Positions 44,363-52,653 of a stretch of 64,000 bases of DNA are shown piece after piece. This stretch comes from Actinoplanes sp. TFC3 (lineage in GTDB: Bacteria > Actinomycetota > Actinomycetes > Mycobacteriales > Micromonosporaceae). The DNA is taken from contig NZ_LOJP01000002.1 of the NCBI RefSeq assembly GCF_001553785.1, positions 15,974 through 79,973 on the forward strand, written 5' to 3'. The notes under the pieces are model-generated. The model saw only the letters and a list, made by a program, of their open reading frames with translations, was not told the origin of the DNA and made no database searches. How positions within the stretch are numbered: position 1 is the stretch's first letter; the number at the start of each line of letters is the position of its first letter. A program made the translations under genes and the position numbers.

Positions 44363-45298
44363 TCAACTCTGGCGACCTGCGGCAACAGGGTCCCGCTCGG
44401 CGTGTTCCACCATACTCCCTCTCGCAAGGGCTCCGCTGACATCCACGCCCAACGGTTCGGCGCGCCATGCCGCTCCGGGGTAGAAATCCCCAGGTACAGG
44501 CCCCAATGCGAGCACCGTGGGACCTGCTCCGCTGACCACCGCGGCCACGCCGACCGAGCGCAGCGACGCGATCAGCGAGGTGGTGCCGGGCATCGATTCC
44601 GCTCGGTAGCTCTGGTGCAGCCGGTCCTCGGTCGCGGCCAGCAGCAGCTCCGGGGCATGCTGCAGGGCGTGCACGAGCAGGGCCGAGCGGGCGCTGTTGA
44701 ACGCCGCGTCGGCGTGCGGCACGCTGGAGGGCAGCGCCGCCCGCGCCCTCGCCGTCAAACCCCGCTCATCCGGTACGAACACAGTTGCCTGAATGCTGCG
44801 GTTGACCTCCAGCCGCACCGCTCGGGCACCACCCGGTTCGGTCCAGGCGATCGTGAACCCGCCCAGCAGGCAGGGCGCCACGTTGTCCGGGTGCCCCTCC
44901 AGCCGGGCCGCGATGCGCAGCGCATCCTCGTCGCTGATCAACTCCCTGACCAGGCCGCGAGCCAGTTGCACGCCGCCGACAATGGCGGCCGAGGAGGAAC
45001 CCAGACCCCGGGCCTGGGGGATCCGGTTGACGCATTCGACTGCCACTCCGGCCGGGCGTTCGCCCAGCTCATCGAAGGTGGCGAGCATTGACCGTACCAC
45101 CAGATGGGTTTCGTCCTGGGGTAGCTCTGCGGCTCCTTCGCCCGTCACCGAGACGGTGAAGCGGTCCCCGGTGATCCGGGCGGTCAGATCGTCGTAGAGG
45201 CTCAGGGCCAGCCCGAGGGAGTCGAACCCCGGCCCGAGGTTGGCGCTGGTCGCCGGCGTGCGCACCCGCACCGGCTCGGAAACGAAGGTCAGGCCCAT
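44363..45298 (-). CDS. thrB: homoserine kinase
   Basis: GHMP kinase of 311 aa that phosphorylates homoserine before threonine synthase. The N-terminal VRVPATSANLGPGFDSLGLALSLYDD-type signature begins the fold (seen as TPATSANLGPGFDSLG), the ATP loop is GLGSSSAAIVGGV near residue 95, and the C-terminal SGAGPTVLAL motif is present. The ATG follows a TAGCAT box by 6 nt with no ribosome-binding site. It is separated from thrC by ~4.5 kb that includes an RND pump. Confidence 0.94.
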   Translation of the reverse strand: MGLTFVSEPVRVRTPATSANLGPGFDSLGLALSLYDDLTARITGDRFTVSVTGEGAAELPQDETHLVVRSMLATFDELGERPAGVAVECVNRIPQARGLGSSSAAIVGGVQLARGLVRELISDEDALRIAARLEGHPDNVAPCLLGGFTIAWTEPGGARAVRLEVNRSIQATVFVPDERGLTARARAALPSSVPHADAAFNSARSALLVHALQHAPELLLAATEDRLHQSYRAESMPGTTSLIASLRSVGVAAVVSGAGPTVLALGPVPGDFYPGAAWRAEPLGVDVSGALARGSMVEHAERDPVAAGRQS

Positions 45299-45304
45299 GG
45301 CCTC

Positions 45305-45310
45305 ATGCTA
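45305..45310 (-). promoter_or_regulatory. -10 box of leaderless thrB
   Basis: TAGCAT on the minus strand, 6 nt before the thrB ATG. It is separated by only 9 bp from the divergent -10 box. Confidence 0.55.
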
Positions 45311-45319
45311 AGGGTCCAG

Positions 45320-45325
45320 TACGGT
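45320..45325 (+). promoter_or_regulatory. -10 box of divergent leaderless membrane gene
   Basis: TACGGT followed by 6 nt and the ATG at 45332. Confidence 0.55.
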
Positions 45326-45331
45326 GCTGCC

Positions 45332-45679
45332 ATGAGCGTGGGTTACCTCTTCTCCGGCGCGATCGGGCACCTGCCGATGCTGGCCGTGCTGATCGCGGGT
45401 TTCGTCCTGGTCGGCCAGCGGCGCGAGCGGCTGGGCCAGCGCAGCACCTTGATGGCCAATCTGGGGCTGAGCGCGTTGATGCTGAGCCAGATCCTCAGCC
45501 TGATCTGGACGCTGACGCTGCCGCAGCTGATCCGGGTTACCGACTACGCCTCCACCAGCTACGGTCTGCTCACGTTCGCGGTCAACCTGGTCATCACGCT
45601 GCTGGCCGCGATCGGCATTGGTCTGCTCCTCGCCGCGCTGGTGACCCGCACGCCGGCCGGGGTCCCTACGAGGCGTTAG
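45332..45679 (+). CDS. small four-helix membrane protein, unknown function
   Basis: A 115-aa hydrophobic protein with about four transmembrane helices (LPMLAVLIAGFVLVG; LMANLGLSALMLSQILSLI; LLTFAVNLVITLLAAIGIGL and a short first segment) and a basic loop RRERLGQR. I do not recognise the family. The ATG at 45332 is chosen from the TACGGT box 6 nt upstream. It is divergent from thrB and overlaps the MFS remnant by 14 nt at the 3' end. Confidence 0.65.
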   Translation: MSVGYLFSGAIGHLPMLAVLIAGFVLVGQRRERLGQRSTLMANLGLSALMLSQILSLIWTLTLPQLIRVTDYASTSYGLLTFAVNLVITLLAAIGIGLLLAALVTRTPAGVPTRR

Positions 45680-45899
45680 TTTGCTCCCGGCTGAGCTGGC
45701 GCATGGCCAGGGTGGCCGGCATCAGGCCGGTGGCGAAGACCCGGCCCCGCAGCCGGTCGGGCACCTCGCCCTGCAGCGCGTAGTTGGACAGCACCCAGTT
45801 CGTCCCGCCGGCGAAGTGCGCGCCGAAAACCAGCGCTCCTACCAGCCAGAACCAGGCAGCCAGGCGGATGGCCTCCAGCAGGGCCGGCCAGGTGGGCAC
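45666..45899 (-). pseudogene. remnant of an MFS transporter (C-terminal half fragment)
   Basis: A 77-codon frame encoding one hydrophobic helix followed by GGTNWVLSNYALQGEVPDRLRGRVF, which resembles the loop before a late helix of enterobactin-exporter-like MFS permeases (QxxVPDRLRGRVFA). All preceding helices and the last ones are missing, so the gene is a truncated leftover rather than a full transporter. It lies between thrB and the RND pump, near a probable rearrangement point. Confidence 0.5.
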
Positions 45900-45968
45900 C
45901 GGGGCGGCGCCGGGGTCGCGGGGCGAGTAAGGACCGAAAGCGGAGTTACCACGTACGCAGACAGTACC

Positions 45969-45996
45969 GGCCGCCCCGCTGGTGTGCGGGACGGCC
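45969..45996 (-). terminator. hairpin after the RND permease gene
   Basis: An imperfect stem pairs GGCCGCCCCGC with GCGGGACGGCC (one mismatch, 6-nt loop), 17 nt after the stop. Confidence 0.5.
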
Positions 45997-46013
45997 GATA
46001 TCGCCTGGGAACC

Positions 46014-49000
46014 CTAGGCGGGCTTGGTGCGGTTGGGCAGGGTTTGCGAGCGCACCGGCGCCTCGTGCGCGCCGCCGCTGGAGTCGGGCACCGCCAGGTC
46101 GTCCGGCACCGGCACGGCCGCATCGTCGGCGGCATGCTTGGGCGACTCCTCCGCAGTGGGCAGCCCCGCCTTGCGGGCCCGCTTGCGGTCCCGGCGCTTC
46201 TGCTTGGTGTTCTCGACCATGGTGTAGAGCGTCGGCACCAGGATCAGCGTCAGCAGCGTCGAGCTGACCAGACCGCCAATGACCACCACGGCCAGCGGCT
46301 GCGAGATGAAGCCACCCTCGCCGGTCAGTCCCAGCGCCATCGGGATCAGCGCGAAGATGGTGGCGATGGCGGTCATCAGGATCGGGCGCAGCCGGTGCCG
46401 GCCACCCTCCACGACCGCCTCGCGCACGCCCAGGCCGGCCGCCCGGTAGTGGTTGATCAGGTCGAGCAGCACGATCGCGTTGGTGACCACGATGCCGACC
46501 AGCATCAGCACACCGATCAGCGCCGGCACACCGAGCGGCGTGCCCGTGGCCAGCAGCAGGGCGATGGCGCCGGTCGCCGCGAACGGGATGGACACCAGCA
46601 GCACCAGCGGCTGGATCAGGCTGCGGAACGTCGCCACCATGATGACGAACACGATCGCGATCGCGGCGAGCACCGCCAGGCCCAGGTCGGCGAACGCGTC
46701 CGCCTGGTCCTGGCTGCCCCCGCCGATGGAGTACGAAGCCCCGGCCGGCAGCGTCAACCCGTCGAGCTTCTTGGTCAGCTCCTGCGTGGTGGCACCCACG
46801 TTGGACCCGGTGGCCGTGCCGTTGACCGTGACGCTGCGGTTGCCGTCGATCCGGGTGACCTCCTCCGGACCGTCGACCTCCTTGACGTCGGCGATCGTAT
46901 CGAGCGCGACCCGCTGGCCGGTCGGCGTGCTCACCTGCAGCTTGCGCAGTGCGGCGGCATCCGAGGGCGGCGCGCCGAAGGTCACCACGACGTCCTGGCT
47001 GGCCCCGTCGATGCTGATCTTGCCGGCCGGTGCGGACCGGAAGGCCCCGGCGACCGCCTGGCCCACTGCCGCCTCGGTCAGCCCGCGGCGGGCGGCGGCC
47101 TGCCGGTCGATCTCGACGTCGAGGCGCGGCACGCTGGCGGCCAGCGTCGACTTCACGTCGGTGACGTCCTTGGTGGCCGCCATCGCGTCCTGGACCTGCT
47201 TGGTCGCGGCCTGCAGTGCGCTCTGGTCGCTGGCCTGCACGACGACCGAAAGCTGGCTGCCGTTGAACCCGGTGCTGCTGTCCCCGCCGACGGTGACCTC
47301 GCCGACGCCGGACAAGCCCTTGAGCTTGTTGCGCAAGTCGTCGGAGATCGCCTCGGAGTCCGCGTTGGACTTGAGCGCCACGTTGTAACTGGCGCCGCTC
47401 GCCCCGCCCGACCCGGCGAACGGGTTGAAGTCGCCGCTGCCCACCGTGACCTGGTAGGTCTCGATGCCGTCCTCGGCCGCGAGCACCTCCTCGACCTTCT
47501 TGGCGGCGGCGTTTGTCGCGGCCAAGCTGGTGCCCACCGGCAGGTCCTGGCTCACCGTGATGGTGTCCTGGCCGGATTCATCGAGGAAGTTGGTCTCCAG
47601 CTTGCTGGCCAGCCCGAGCGTGCCGAGCAGCACGACCACGCCGATCGCGACGGTGGCCCAGCGGGTGCCGCGGCTGCGGGTCACCCAGCGGATGATCGGC
47701 AGGTACGCCCGTTGCAACGGGCTGCGCAGCTCCTTCTCCTCGGCGGCCCGGCGGACCTCCTCGGACTCCGAACCGCCCGCCGCTGGGCTCAGGAACCAGT
47801 AGGCCAGCACCGGGACGACGGTCAGCGAGACGAACAGCGAAGCGACAAGCGCCACCGTCACGGTGATGGCGAACGGCGCGAACAACTGCCCGACGAACCC
47901 GCCGACCAGCGCGATCGGCGCGAAGACGGCGACGGTGGTGAGCGTCGACGCGGTGACCGCCCCGGCCACCTCCTTGACGCCGGACCTGACGGCGTGGACC
48001 TTTTCCTCGCCATAGCCCAGATGTCGTTTGATGTTCTCCAGCACCACGATGGAGTCGTCCACCACCCGGCCGACGGCGATGGTCAGCGCGCCCAGGGTGA
48101 GCAGGTTGAGCGAGTAGTCGCCGACCCACAGCGCGATGAGCGCGATCAGCACCGACAGCGGGATCGACACCGCAGTCACCAGCGTGGAGCGCAGCGACAG
48201 CAGGAAGATCAGGATCACGATGACCGCCATGATCAGGCCCAGCAGGCCCTCGGTGGTCAGGCTCTCGATCGAGCGCTCGACGAACGGCGCCTGGTCGGTG
48301 ATGACCGTCAGCTTCGCGCCCGAGGCCGACTCCAGGTCGGCGAGCTTGTCGCGCACCTCGTGCGAGATGGCGACCGGGTTGCCCTCGGGCGAGGCGGTCA
48401 CCGCGATACCGAGGCTGTCCACACCGTCGGTGCGGGTGAACGAGGTGGCGGTGGCGAGCTGGCTGGTCACCGAGGCGACGTCACCAAGCTTGACCGGGCC
48501 GCGGCTGCCGGTGAGGTAGAGGCCCTTGAGCTGCTCGACCGAGGAGATCGGGGTGCCGACCTGCACGCTCAGCGAGCGGGTGCCGTCGGTGACCGCCCCG
48601 GCCGGGATCGAGATGCCGTTGTTCTGCAGCAGCGTGGTGAGGTCCTGCGGGCTCGCCCCGGCCGCGGCCAGCTTGGCCACGTCCGGCTTGATCACGACCT
48701 GCTGGGTGCGGGTACCGGTGACCTGGGTGTCGCGTACGCCGTCGATCGCGTTGATCTCGGGGACGACGGTCTGCTCCAGCCGGGTGGCCAGGTCGCCCTC
48801 GTCGGAGCCGCCGGACGCGGCCAGGATGATCGCCGGAATGTCGTCGGTGCCGCCGGCGAAGATCGTCGGCTCGACGCCGTCGGGCAGCTGCGCCTGGATC
48901 CGGTTGACCGAGGTGGTCAGCTGGTTGATCGCGTTGTCCAGGTCGGTGCCGAACTCGTAGGTGACCTGGATGGTCGCCGAGCCCTCACTGGTGGTCGACT

Positions 49001-49244
49001 GGATCGAGTCCAAGCCCTCGGCGCCCTTGACGGCGTCCTCGATGGGCTTGGTGACCTGCTCCTCCATGATTTCCGGGCTGGCGCCGGGCAGGACCGCCCC
49101 GATGAACGCGCCGGGGAACTCGAGCGAGGGCAGGAGCTGTTGCTTGAGTGATGGGATGGCGTAGACACCGAAGCCGGTGATCACCACCGCTATGAGGGCA
49201 ACCAGCCCTCGGTTTGCGAGACTGAGCCTGGTCAGAAACGACAT
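46014..49244 (-). CDS. RND efflux permease, AcrB/HAE type
   Basis: A 1,076-aa proton-driven pump with the duplicated RND architecture: a helix at residues 10-30, a large porter loop, six helices, then the same repeated. The motifs LPSLEFPGAFIGAVLPGASPEIMEE and VVDDSIVVLENIKRHL (with the proton-relay Asp pair in the fourth helix) are visible. The C-terminal tail is Lys/Arg-rich. No membrane-fusion or outer channel gene is near, as is normal for single-component pumps in Gram-positives. The divergent MarR gene likely controls it. The ATG follows GGGGGAG. Confidence 0.92.
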   Translation of the reverse strand: MSFLTRLSLANRGLVALIAVVITGFGVYAIPSLKQQLLPSLEFPGAFIGAVLPGASPEIMEEQVTKPIEDAVKGAEGLDSIQSTTSEGSATIQVTYEFGTDLDNAINQLTTSVNRIQAQLPDGVEPTIFAGGTDDIPAIILAASGGSDEGDLATRLEQTVVPEINAIDGVRDTQVTGTRTQQVVIKPDVAKLAAAGASPQDLTTLLQNNGISIPAGAVTDGTRSLSVQVGTPISSVEQLKGLYLTGSRGPVKLGDVASVTSQLATATSFTRTDGVDSLGIAVTASPEGNPVAISHEVRDKLADLESASGAKLTVITDQAPFVERSIESLTTEGLLGLIMAVIVILIFLLSLRSTLVTAVSIPLSVLIALIALWVGDYSLNLLTLGALTIAVGRVVDDSIVVLENIKRHLGYGEEKVHAVRSGVKEVAGAVTASTLTTVAVFAPIALVGGFVGQLFAPFAITVTVALVASLFVSLTVVPVLAYWFLSPAAGGSESEEVRRAAEEKELRSPLQRAYLPIIRWVTRSRGTRWATVAIGVVVLLGTLGLASKLETNFLDESGQDTITVSQDLPVGTSLAATNAAAKKVEEVLAAEDGIETYQVTVGSGDFNPFAGSGGASGASYNVALKSNADSEAISDDLRNKLKGLSGVGEVTVGGDSSTGFNGSQLSVVVQASDQSALQAATKQVQDAMAATKDVTDVKSTLAASVPRLDVEIDRQAAARRGLTEAAVGQAVAGAFRSAPAGKISIDGASQDVVVTFGAPPSDAAALRKLQVSTPTGQRVALDTIADVKEVDGPEEVTRIDGNRSVTVNGTATGSNVGATTQELTKKLDGLTLPAGASYSIGGGSQDQADAFADLGLAVLAAIAIVFVIMVATFRSLIQPLVLLVSIPFAATGAIALLLATGTPLGVPALIGVLMLVGIVVTNAIVLLDLINHYRAAGLGVREAVVEGGRHRLRPILMTAIATIFALIPMALGLTGEGGFISQPLAVVVIGGLVSSTLLTLILVPTLYTMVENTKQKRRDRKRARKAGLPTAEESPKHAADDAAVPVPDDLAVPDSSGGAHEAPVRSQTLPNRTKPA

Positions 49245-49284
49245 GCGCTCCCCCGATGGTTCGGACTAGACATATAGTTTGCCT

Positions 49285-49307
49285 GACGCGAACAAATGGT
49301 TTTCGTC
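49285..49307. promoter_or_regulatory. candidate MarR operator
   Basis: Inverted repeat GACGCGAAC-AAATG-GTTTTCGTC (7 of 9 bp pair) in the divergent interval between the RND gene and marR. Size and placement suit a MarR dimer. Confidence 0.45.
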
Positions 49308-49377
49308 GGGGCCACTGGTAGCGTCCGGTCACGAGATGGACGCTGTACGGCCATCAGCGCGCAACACAGGAGGAACG

Positions 49378-49872
49378 ATGGCCGCGGACGATCGCCTCAT
49401 CGCGGACATCATGGACGCTCAACAGCAGCTCCAGCAGCTGTTCGTCCGGGACCGCACCCATCCCTTGTTCGAGTCTCAGCTCACCATGCAGCAGTTCAAG
49501 ATTCTGATGCTGCTGCACCGGCTGGGTGATACCTCGGGGCGCGAACTCGCCGGGATGCTGGGCGTGAGCCTGGCCACGCTCAGCGGCATGGTGGACCGGC
49601 TCGTCGCGCACGACCTGGTCATCCGGGCCGAGGACCCGCACGATCGCCGGGTACGCCGGATCAGCCTCAGCGCGACCGGCCGCGAAACGGTCGACAAGTT
49701 CGTCAACGCCGGCACCGAGCTGCAGCTACGCCTGCTGGGCAAGCTCACCGGCGAAGAGCTCACGGCGGTACTCGGCGGGTTGCGGGCGATGATCCGGGTG
49801 GCCCGGGAAGAGGACTTCTCCGGGCCGGACCGGCCGGGGCCGGACTTCTCTCAGGCCAGATCGAGCGCGTGA
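49378..49872 (+). CDS. MarR family transcriptional regulator
   Basis: A 164-aa winged-helix repressor. The DNA-reading helix-turn-helix is TSGRELAGMLGVSLATLSGMVDRL near residues 55-80 (in part), and the wing has DPHDRRVRRISLSATG. MarR proteins usually repress a neighbouring efflux gene and are released by phenolic ligands. The ATG has an AGGAGG site 5 nt upstream. It is divergent from the RND pump with a candidate operator between them. The 3' end overlaps thrC by 22 bp. Confidence 0.9.
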   Translation: MAADDRLIADIMDAQQQLQQLFVRDRTHPLFESQLTMQQFKILMLLHRLGDTSGRELAGMLGVSLATLSGMVDRLVAHDLVIRAEDPHDRRVRRISLSATGRETVDKFVNAGTELQLRLLGKLTGEELTAVLGGLRAMIRVAREEDFSGPDRPGPDFSQARSSA

Positions 49873-50900
49873 GCCGCGGCTAGCACGTCGTTCTTGATCG
49901 TGGTGGGCGACGGCGCGGTGGAGATGGCCCACTCGGGGTCCTTGAGGCCGTGCCCGGTCACCGTGCACACCACGGTGGCCCCGGCCGGGATCAGCCCGGC
50001 CTCGGCCTGCTGCAGCAGACCGGCCACGCTCGCCGCGCTGCCCAGCTCGACAAACACGCCGACCTCACGCGCCAGCAGCCGGTAGGCGGTCAGGATCTCC
50101 CGGTCGGTGACCGCCGAGACCAGCCCCTGCGACTGGTCACGGGCATCCAGTGCCTTGGTCCAGCTCGCCGGGTTGCCGATGCGGATGGCGGTGGCGATGG
50201 TCGAGGGCTCATGGACCACCTTGCCGTTCACGATCGGGGCGGCACCGGAGGCCTGGAAGCCGTACATCTTGGGCAGGATCTTGCTGTTGCCCGCCTCCCG
50301 GTCCTCCTGGTAACCCATCCAGTAGGCGGAGATGTTGCCCGCGTTGCCGACCGGCAGGCAGTGGATGTCCGGGGCCCCGCCGAGAGCTTCGACAATCTCG
50401 AAGGCGGCCGTCTTCTGCCCGTGCAACCGGAAGATGTTCACCGAGTTGACCAGCGACACCGGAAAGTCCTGCGACAGCTTCGAGGCCAGCGCGAGGCAGT
50501 CGTCGAAGTTGCCGTTCACCTGCAGCAGCGTGGCCCCGTGCACGAGCGCCTGGGCCAGCTTGCCCATCGCGATCTTGCCCTGCGGCACCAGCACCGCGCA
50601 GGTGATCCCGGCCCGGGCGGCGTAGGCGGCCGCCGAGGCGCTGGTGTTGCCGGTGGAGGCGCAGATGATCGCCTTGGCACCCTCTTCGACCGCCTTGGAC
50701 ACAGCCATGGTCATGCCGCGGTCCTTGAAGGAGCCGGTCGGGTTGGCCCCCTCGACCTTGAGGTAGACCTCGGCCCCGGTGCGCTGCGAGAGCACCGGCG
50801 CCGGCACGAGCGGCGTGTTGCCCTCGTGCAACGTGACCACCGGGGTGGCCGCCGAGACCGGGAGCCGGTCACGGTATGCCTCGATCAATCCCCGCCACAT
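49851..50900 (-). CDS. thrC: threonine synthase
   Basis: PLP enzyme making threonine from O-phosphohomoserine. The 349-aa protein has LHEGNTPLV near residue 25, the Schiff-base Lys59 in NPTGSFKDRGM, and the phosphate loop PVGNAGNISAYW. A GGAGAGG ribosome-binding site precedes the ATG. It is the last gene of the argS-lysA-hom-VOC-thrC run; thrB is elsewhere. Confidence 0.95.
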   Translation of the reverse strand: MWRGLIEAYRDRLPVSAATPVVTLHEGNTPLVPAPVLSQRTGAEVYLKVEGANPTGSFKDRGMTMAVSKAVEEGAKAIICASTGNTSASAAAYAARAGITCAVLVPQGKIAMGKLAQALVHGATLLQVNGNFDDCLALASKLSQDFPVSLVNSVNIFRLHGQKTAAFEIVEALGGAPDIHCLPVGNAGNISAYWMGYQEDREAGNSKILPKMYGFQASGAAPIVNGKVVHEPSTIATAIRIGNPASWTKALDARDQSQGLVSAVTDREILTAYRLLAREVGVFVELGSAASVAGLLQQAEAGLIPAGATVVCTVTGHGLKDPEWAISTAPSPTTIKNDVLAAAHALDLA

Positions 50901-50968
50901 GGTCTTTTCCTCTCCGCAGACTGGCTCAAGGATGCCTCAGCCCGCCGAATAGCGAGACCGGACTTCCA

Positions 50969-51337
50969 TTATTCGGGACGGTGAGACACCGCTTCGACGT
51001 TGTTGCCGTCCGGGTCGCGCACAAAGGCGCCGTAGTACGCCGGGTGATATTCCGGGTGCACGGCCGGCTCGTGCAGCACCTCGGCGCCCGCCTCGACGGC
51101 CGCACGGAAGAAGGCGTCCACCGCGGCCCGGTCGGGTGCCTGGAAGGCGATGTGCGACTCGCGGAAGCCGGTGCCCGAGTCGAGTTTGCCGATCCAGAAG
51201 TCCGCGTGCTCCGAGCCGTAGCCCATGGCGACAGCGAAGTCGGCCAGCCGGCGCAGGCCCAGCGGTTCGAGCACCCGGTCGTAGAAGCTCGCGCTGGTCT
51301 CGAGATCCGCGCACTGGAATCCCACGTGGTCGAGCAT
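50969..51337 (-). CDS. VOC family protein (glyoxalase/bleomycin resistance fold)
   Basis: A 122-aa single-domain VOC protein. The metal-ligand pattern begins LDHVGFQCADLETSASFYDRVL and continues with FRESHIAFQAPDRAAVDAF and FVRDPDGNNVEAV. It could act on lactoylglutathione-like substrates or bind a drug; the ligand is not known. It starts 2 nt after the hom stop, so it is part of the amino-acid operon although it is not a known member of the pathway. Confidence 0.82.
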   Translation of the reverse strand: MLDHVGFQCADLETSASFYDRVLEPLGLRRLADFAVAMGYGSEHADFWIGKLDSGTGFRESHIAFQAPDRAAVDAFFRAAVEAGAEVLHEPAVHPEYHPAYYGAFVRDPDGNNVEAVSHRPE

Positions 51338-51339
51338 GC

Positions 51340-52653
51340 TCAGGCCCCTCCCTCAACGCGCAGCACGCTCGCGATCGAGCGCACGATGGGCAGGGTACGC
51401 AGGTCCTCCACTGTGGCCCGCAAGTTCGCGTCCGGCGCGCCGTGCGTGACGATGACCAGGGTGGCATCCTCGTCGCGACCGGACTGGCGAACCGTGGCGA
51501 TGGACACCTCGTGCTTGGCGAACACCCCGGCCACCGTGGCCAGCACCCCCTGACGGTCGGCCACGTCGAGGCTGATGTGGTAGCGGGTGACCGCCTCGCC
51601 GATCGGGCGGATCGGCAGGTGGGCGTACGCGCTCTCGCTGGGCGCGCGGGTGCCGGACAGCCGGTTGCGCGCGGCCGCCACGATGTCGCCGAGCACCGCG
51701 CTGGCCGTGGGCGTGCCCCCGGCGCCGCGGCCGTAGAACATCAGCGGGCCGGCCGCCTCGGCCTCGACGAACACCGCGTTGTAGGCGTCGCCGACGCTGG
51801 CCAGCGGGTGCGAGAGCGGGATCATCGCCGGGTGCACCCGCACGCTGACCGACTCGGTGCCGCGCGAATCCGGGCCACGCTCGGCCAGGCAGAGCAGCTT
51901 GATCGTGCAGCCCATGGCCTTGGCGCTGGCCACGTCGGCGGCGGTCACCGCGGTCATGCCCTCACGGAACACGTCGGCGGCGGTGACCCGGGTGTGGAAG
52001 GCCAGCGAGGCCAGGATGGCGGCCTTGGCTGCGGCGTCGAAGCCCTCGACGTCGGCGGTCGGGTCGGCTTCGGCGTACCCCAGTTCGGTCGCCTCTTCCA
52101 GGGCCTCACCGAAACCGGCCCCGGAAGCGTCCATCGACGACAGGATGAAGTTGGTGGTGCCGTTCACGATGCCGGTGACCCGGGTGACCCGGTCGCCGTG
52201 CAACGACTCGCGCAACGGGCGCAGCAGCGGGATCGCCCCGGCCACCGCGGCCTCGTAGTACAGGTCGGCGCCACCCTCGGCAGCCGCGTCGTGCAGCGTC
52301 GCACCGTCCTCGGCGAGCAGCGCCTTGTTTGCGGTGACCACGCTGCGACCGGCTCGAAGCGACTCGCTCAGCCAGGTGCGGGCCGGCTCGATGCCGCCCA
52401 CCACCTCGATGACCACGTCCACGTCGTCGCGTTTGACCAGGCTCAGCGCGTCAGTGGTGAACAACGCCGGGTCGACCGGCAGATCGCCACGCTCGCGTCC
52501 GGGCCGGCGCACCGCGATGCCGGCGAGCTCCAGCGGCGCCCCGATCCGGGCGGTCAGGTCGTCGGCTTGCTCGTGCAGCAGCCGCACGACCTCGCTTCCG
52601 ACGGTGCCGCAACCGAGCAGGGCCAGGCGAACCGCAGGCTTACCAGAACTCAT
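51340..52653 (-). CDS. hom: homoserine dehydrogenase
   Basis: Reduces aspartate semialdehyde to homoserine. The 437-aa protein has the NAD(P) motif LGCGTVGSEVVRLL at residues 12-25, the catalytic Lys/Glu region KADPTADVEGFDAAAKAAIL and the C-terminal ACT domain (from about residue 350, HISLDVADRQGVLATVAGV) that usually mediates threonine inhibition. The ATG overlaps the lysA stop by 4 nt. Confidence 0.95.
   Translation of the reverse strand: MSSGKPAVRLALLGCGTVGSEVVRLLHEQADDLTARIGAPLELAGIAVRRPGRERGDLPVDPALFTTDALSLVKRDDVDVVIEVVGGIEPARTWLSESLRAGRSVVTANKALLAEDGATLHDAAAEGGADLYYEAAVAGAIPLLRPLRESLHGDRVTRVTGIVNGTTNFILSSMDASGAGFGEALEEATELGYAEADPTADVEGFDAAAKAAILASLAFHTRVTAADVFREGMTAVTAADVASAKAMGCTIKLLCLAERGPDSRGTESVSVRVHPAMIPLSHPLASVGDAYNAVFVEAEAAGPLMFYGRGAGGTPTASAVLGDIVAAARNRLSGTRAPSESAYAHLPIRPIGEAVTRYHISLDVADRQGVLATVAGVFAKHEVSIATVRQSGRDEDATLVIVTHGAPDANLRATVEDLRTLPIVRSIASVLRVEGGA

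Noticed and set aside
45681..49151. 1,156-codon frame antisense to the RND permease
   Set aside because: Arg/Asp/Gly-rich shadow of a conserved transporter; no independent support.
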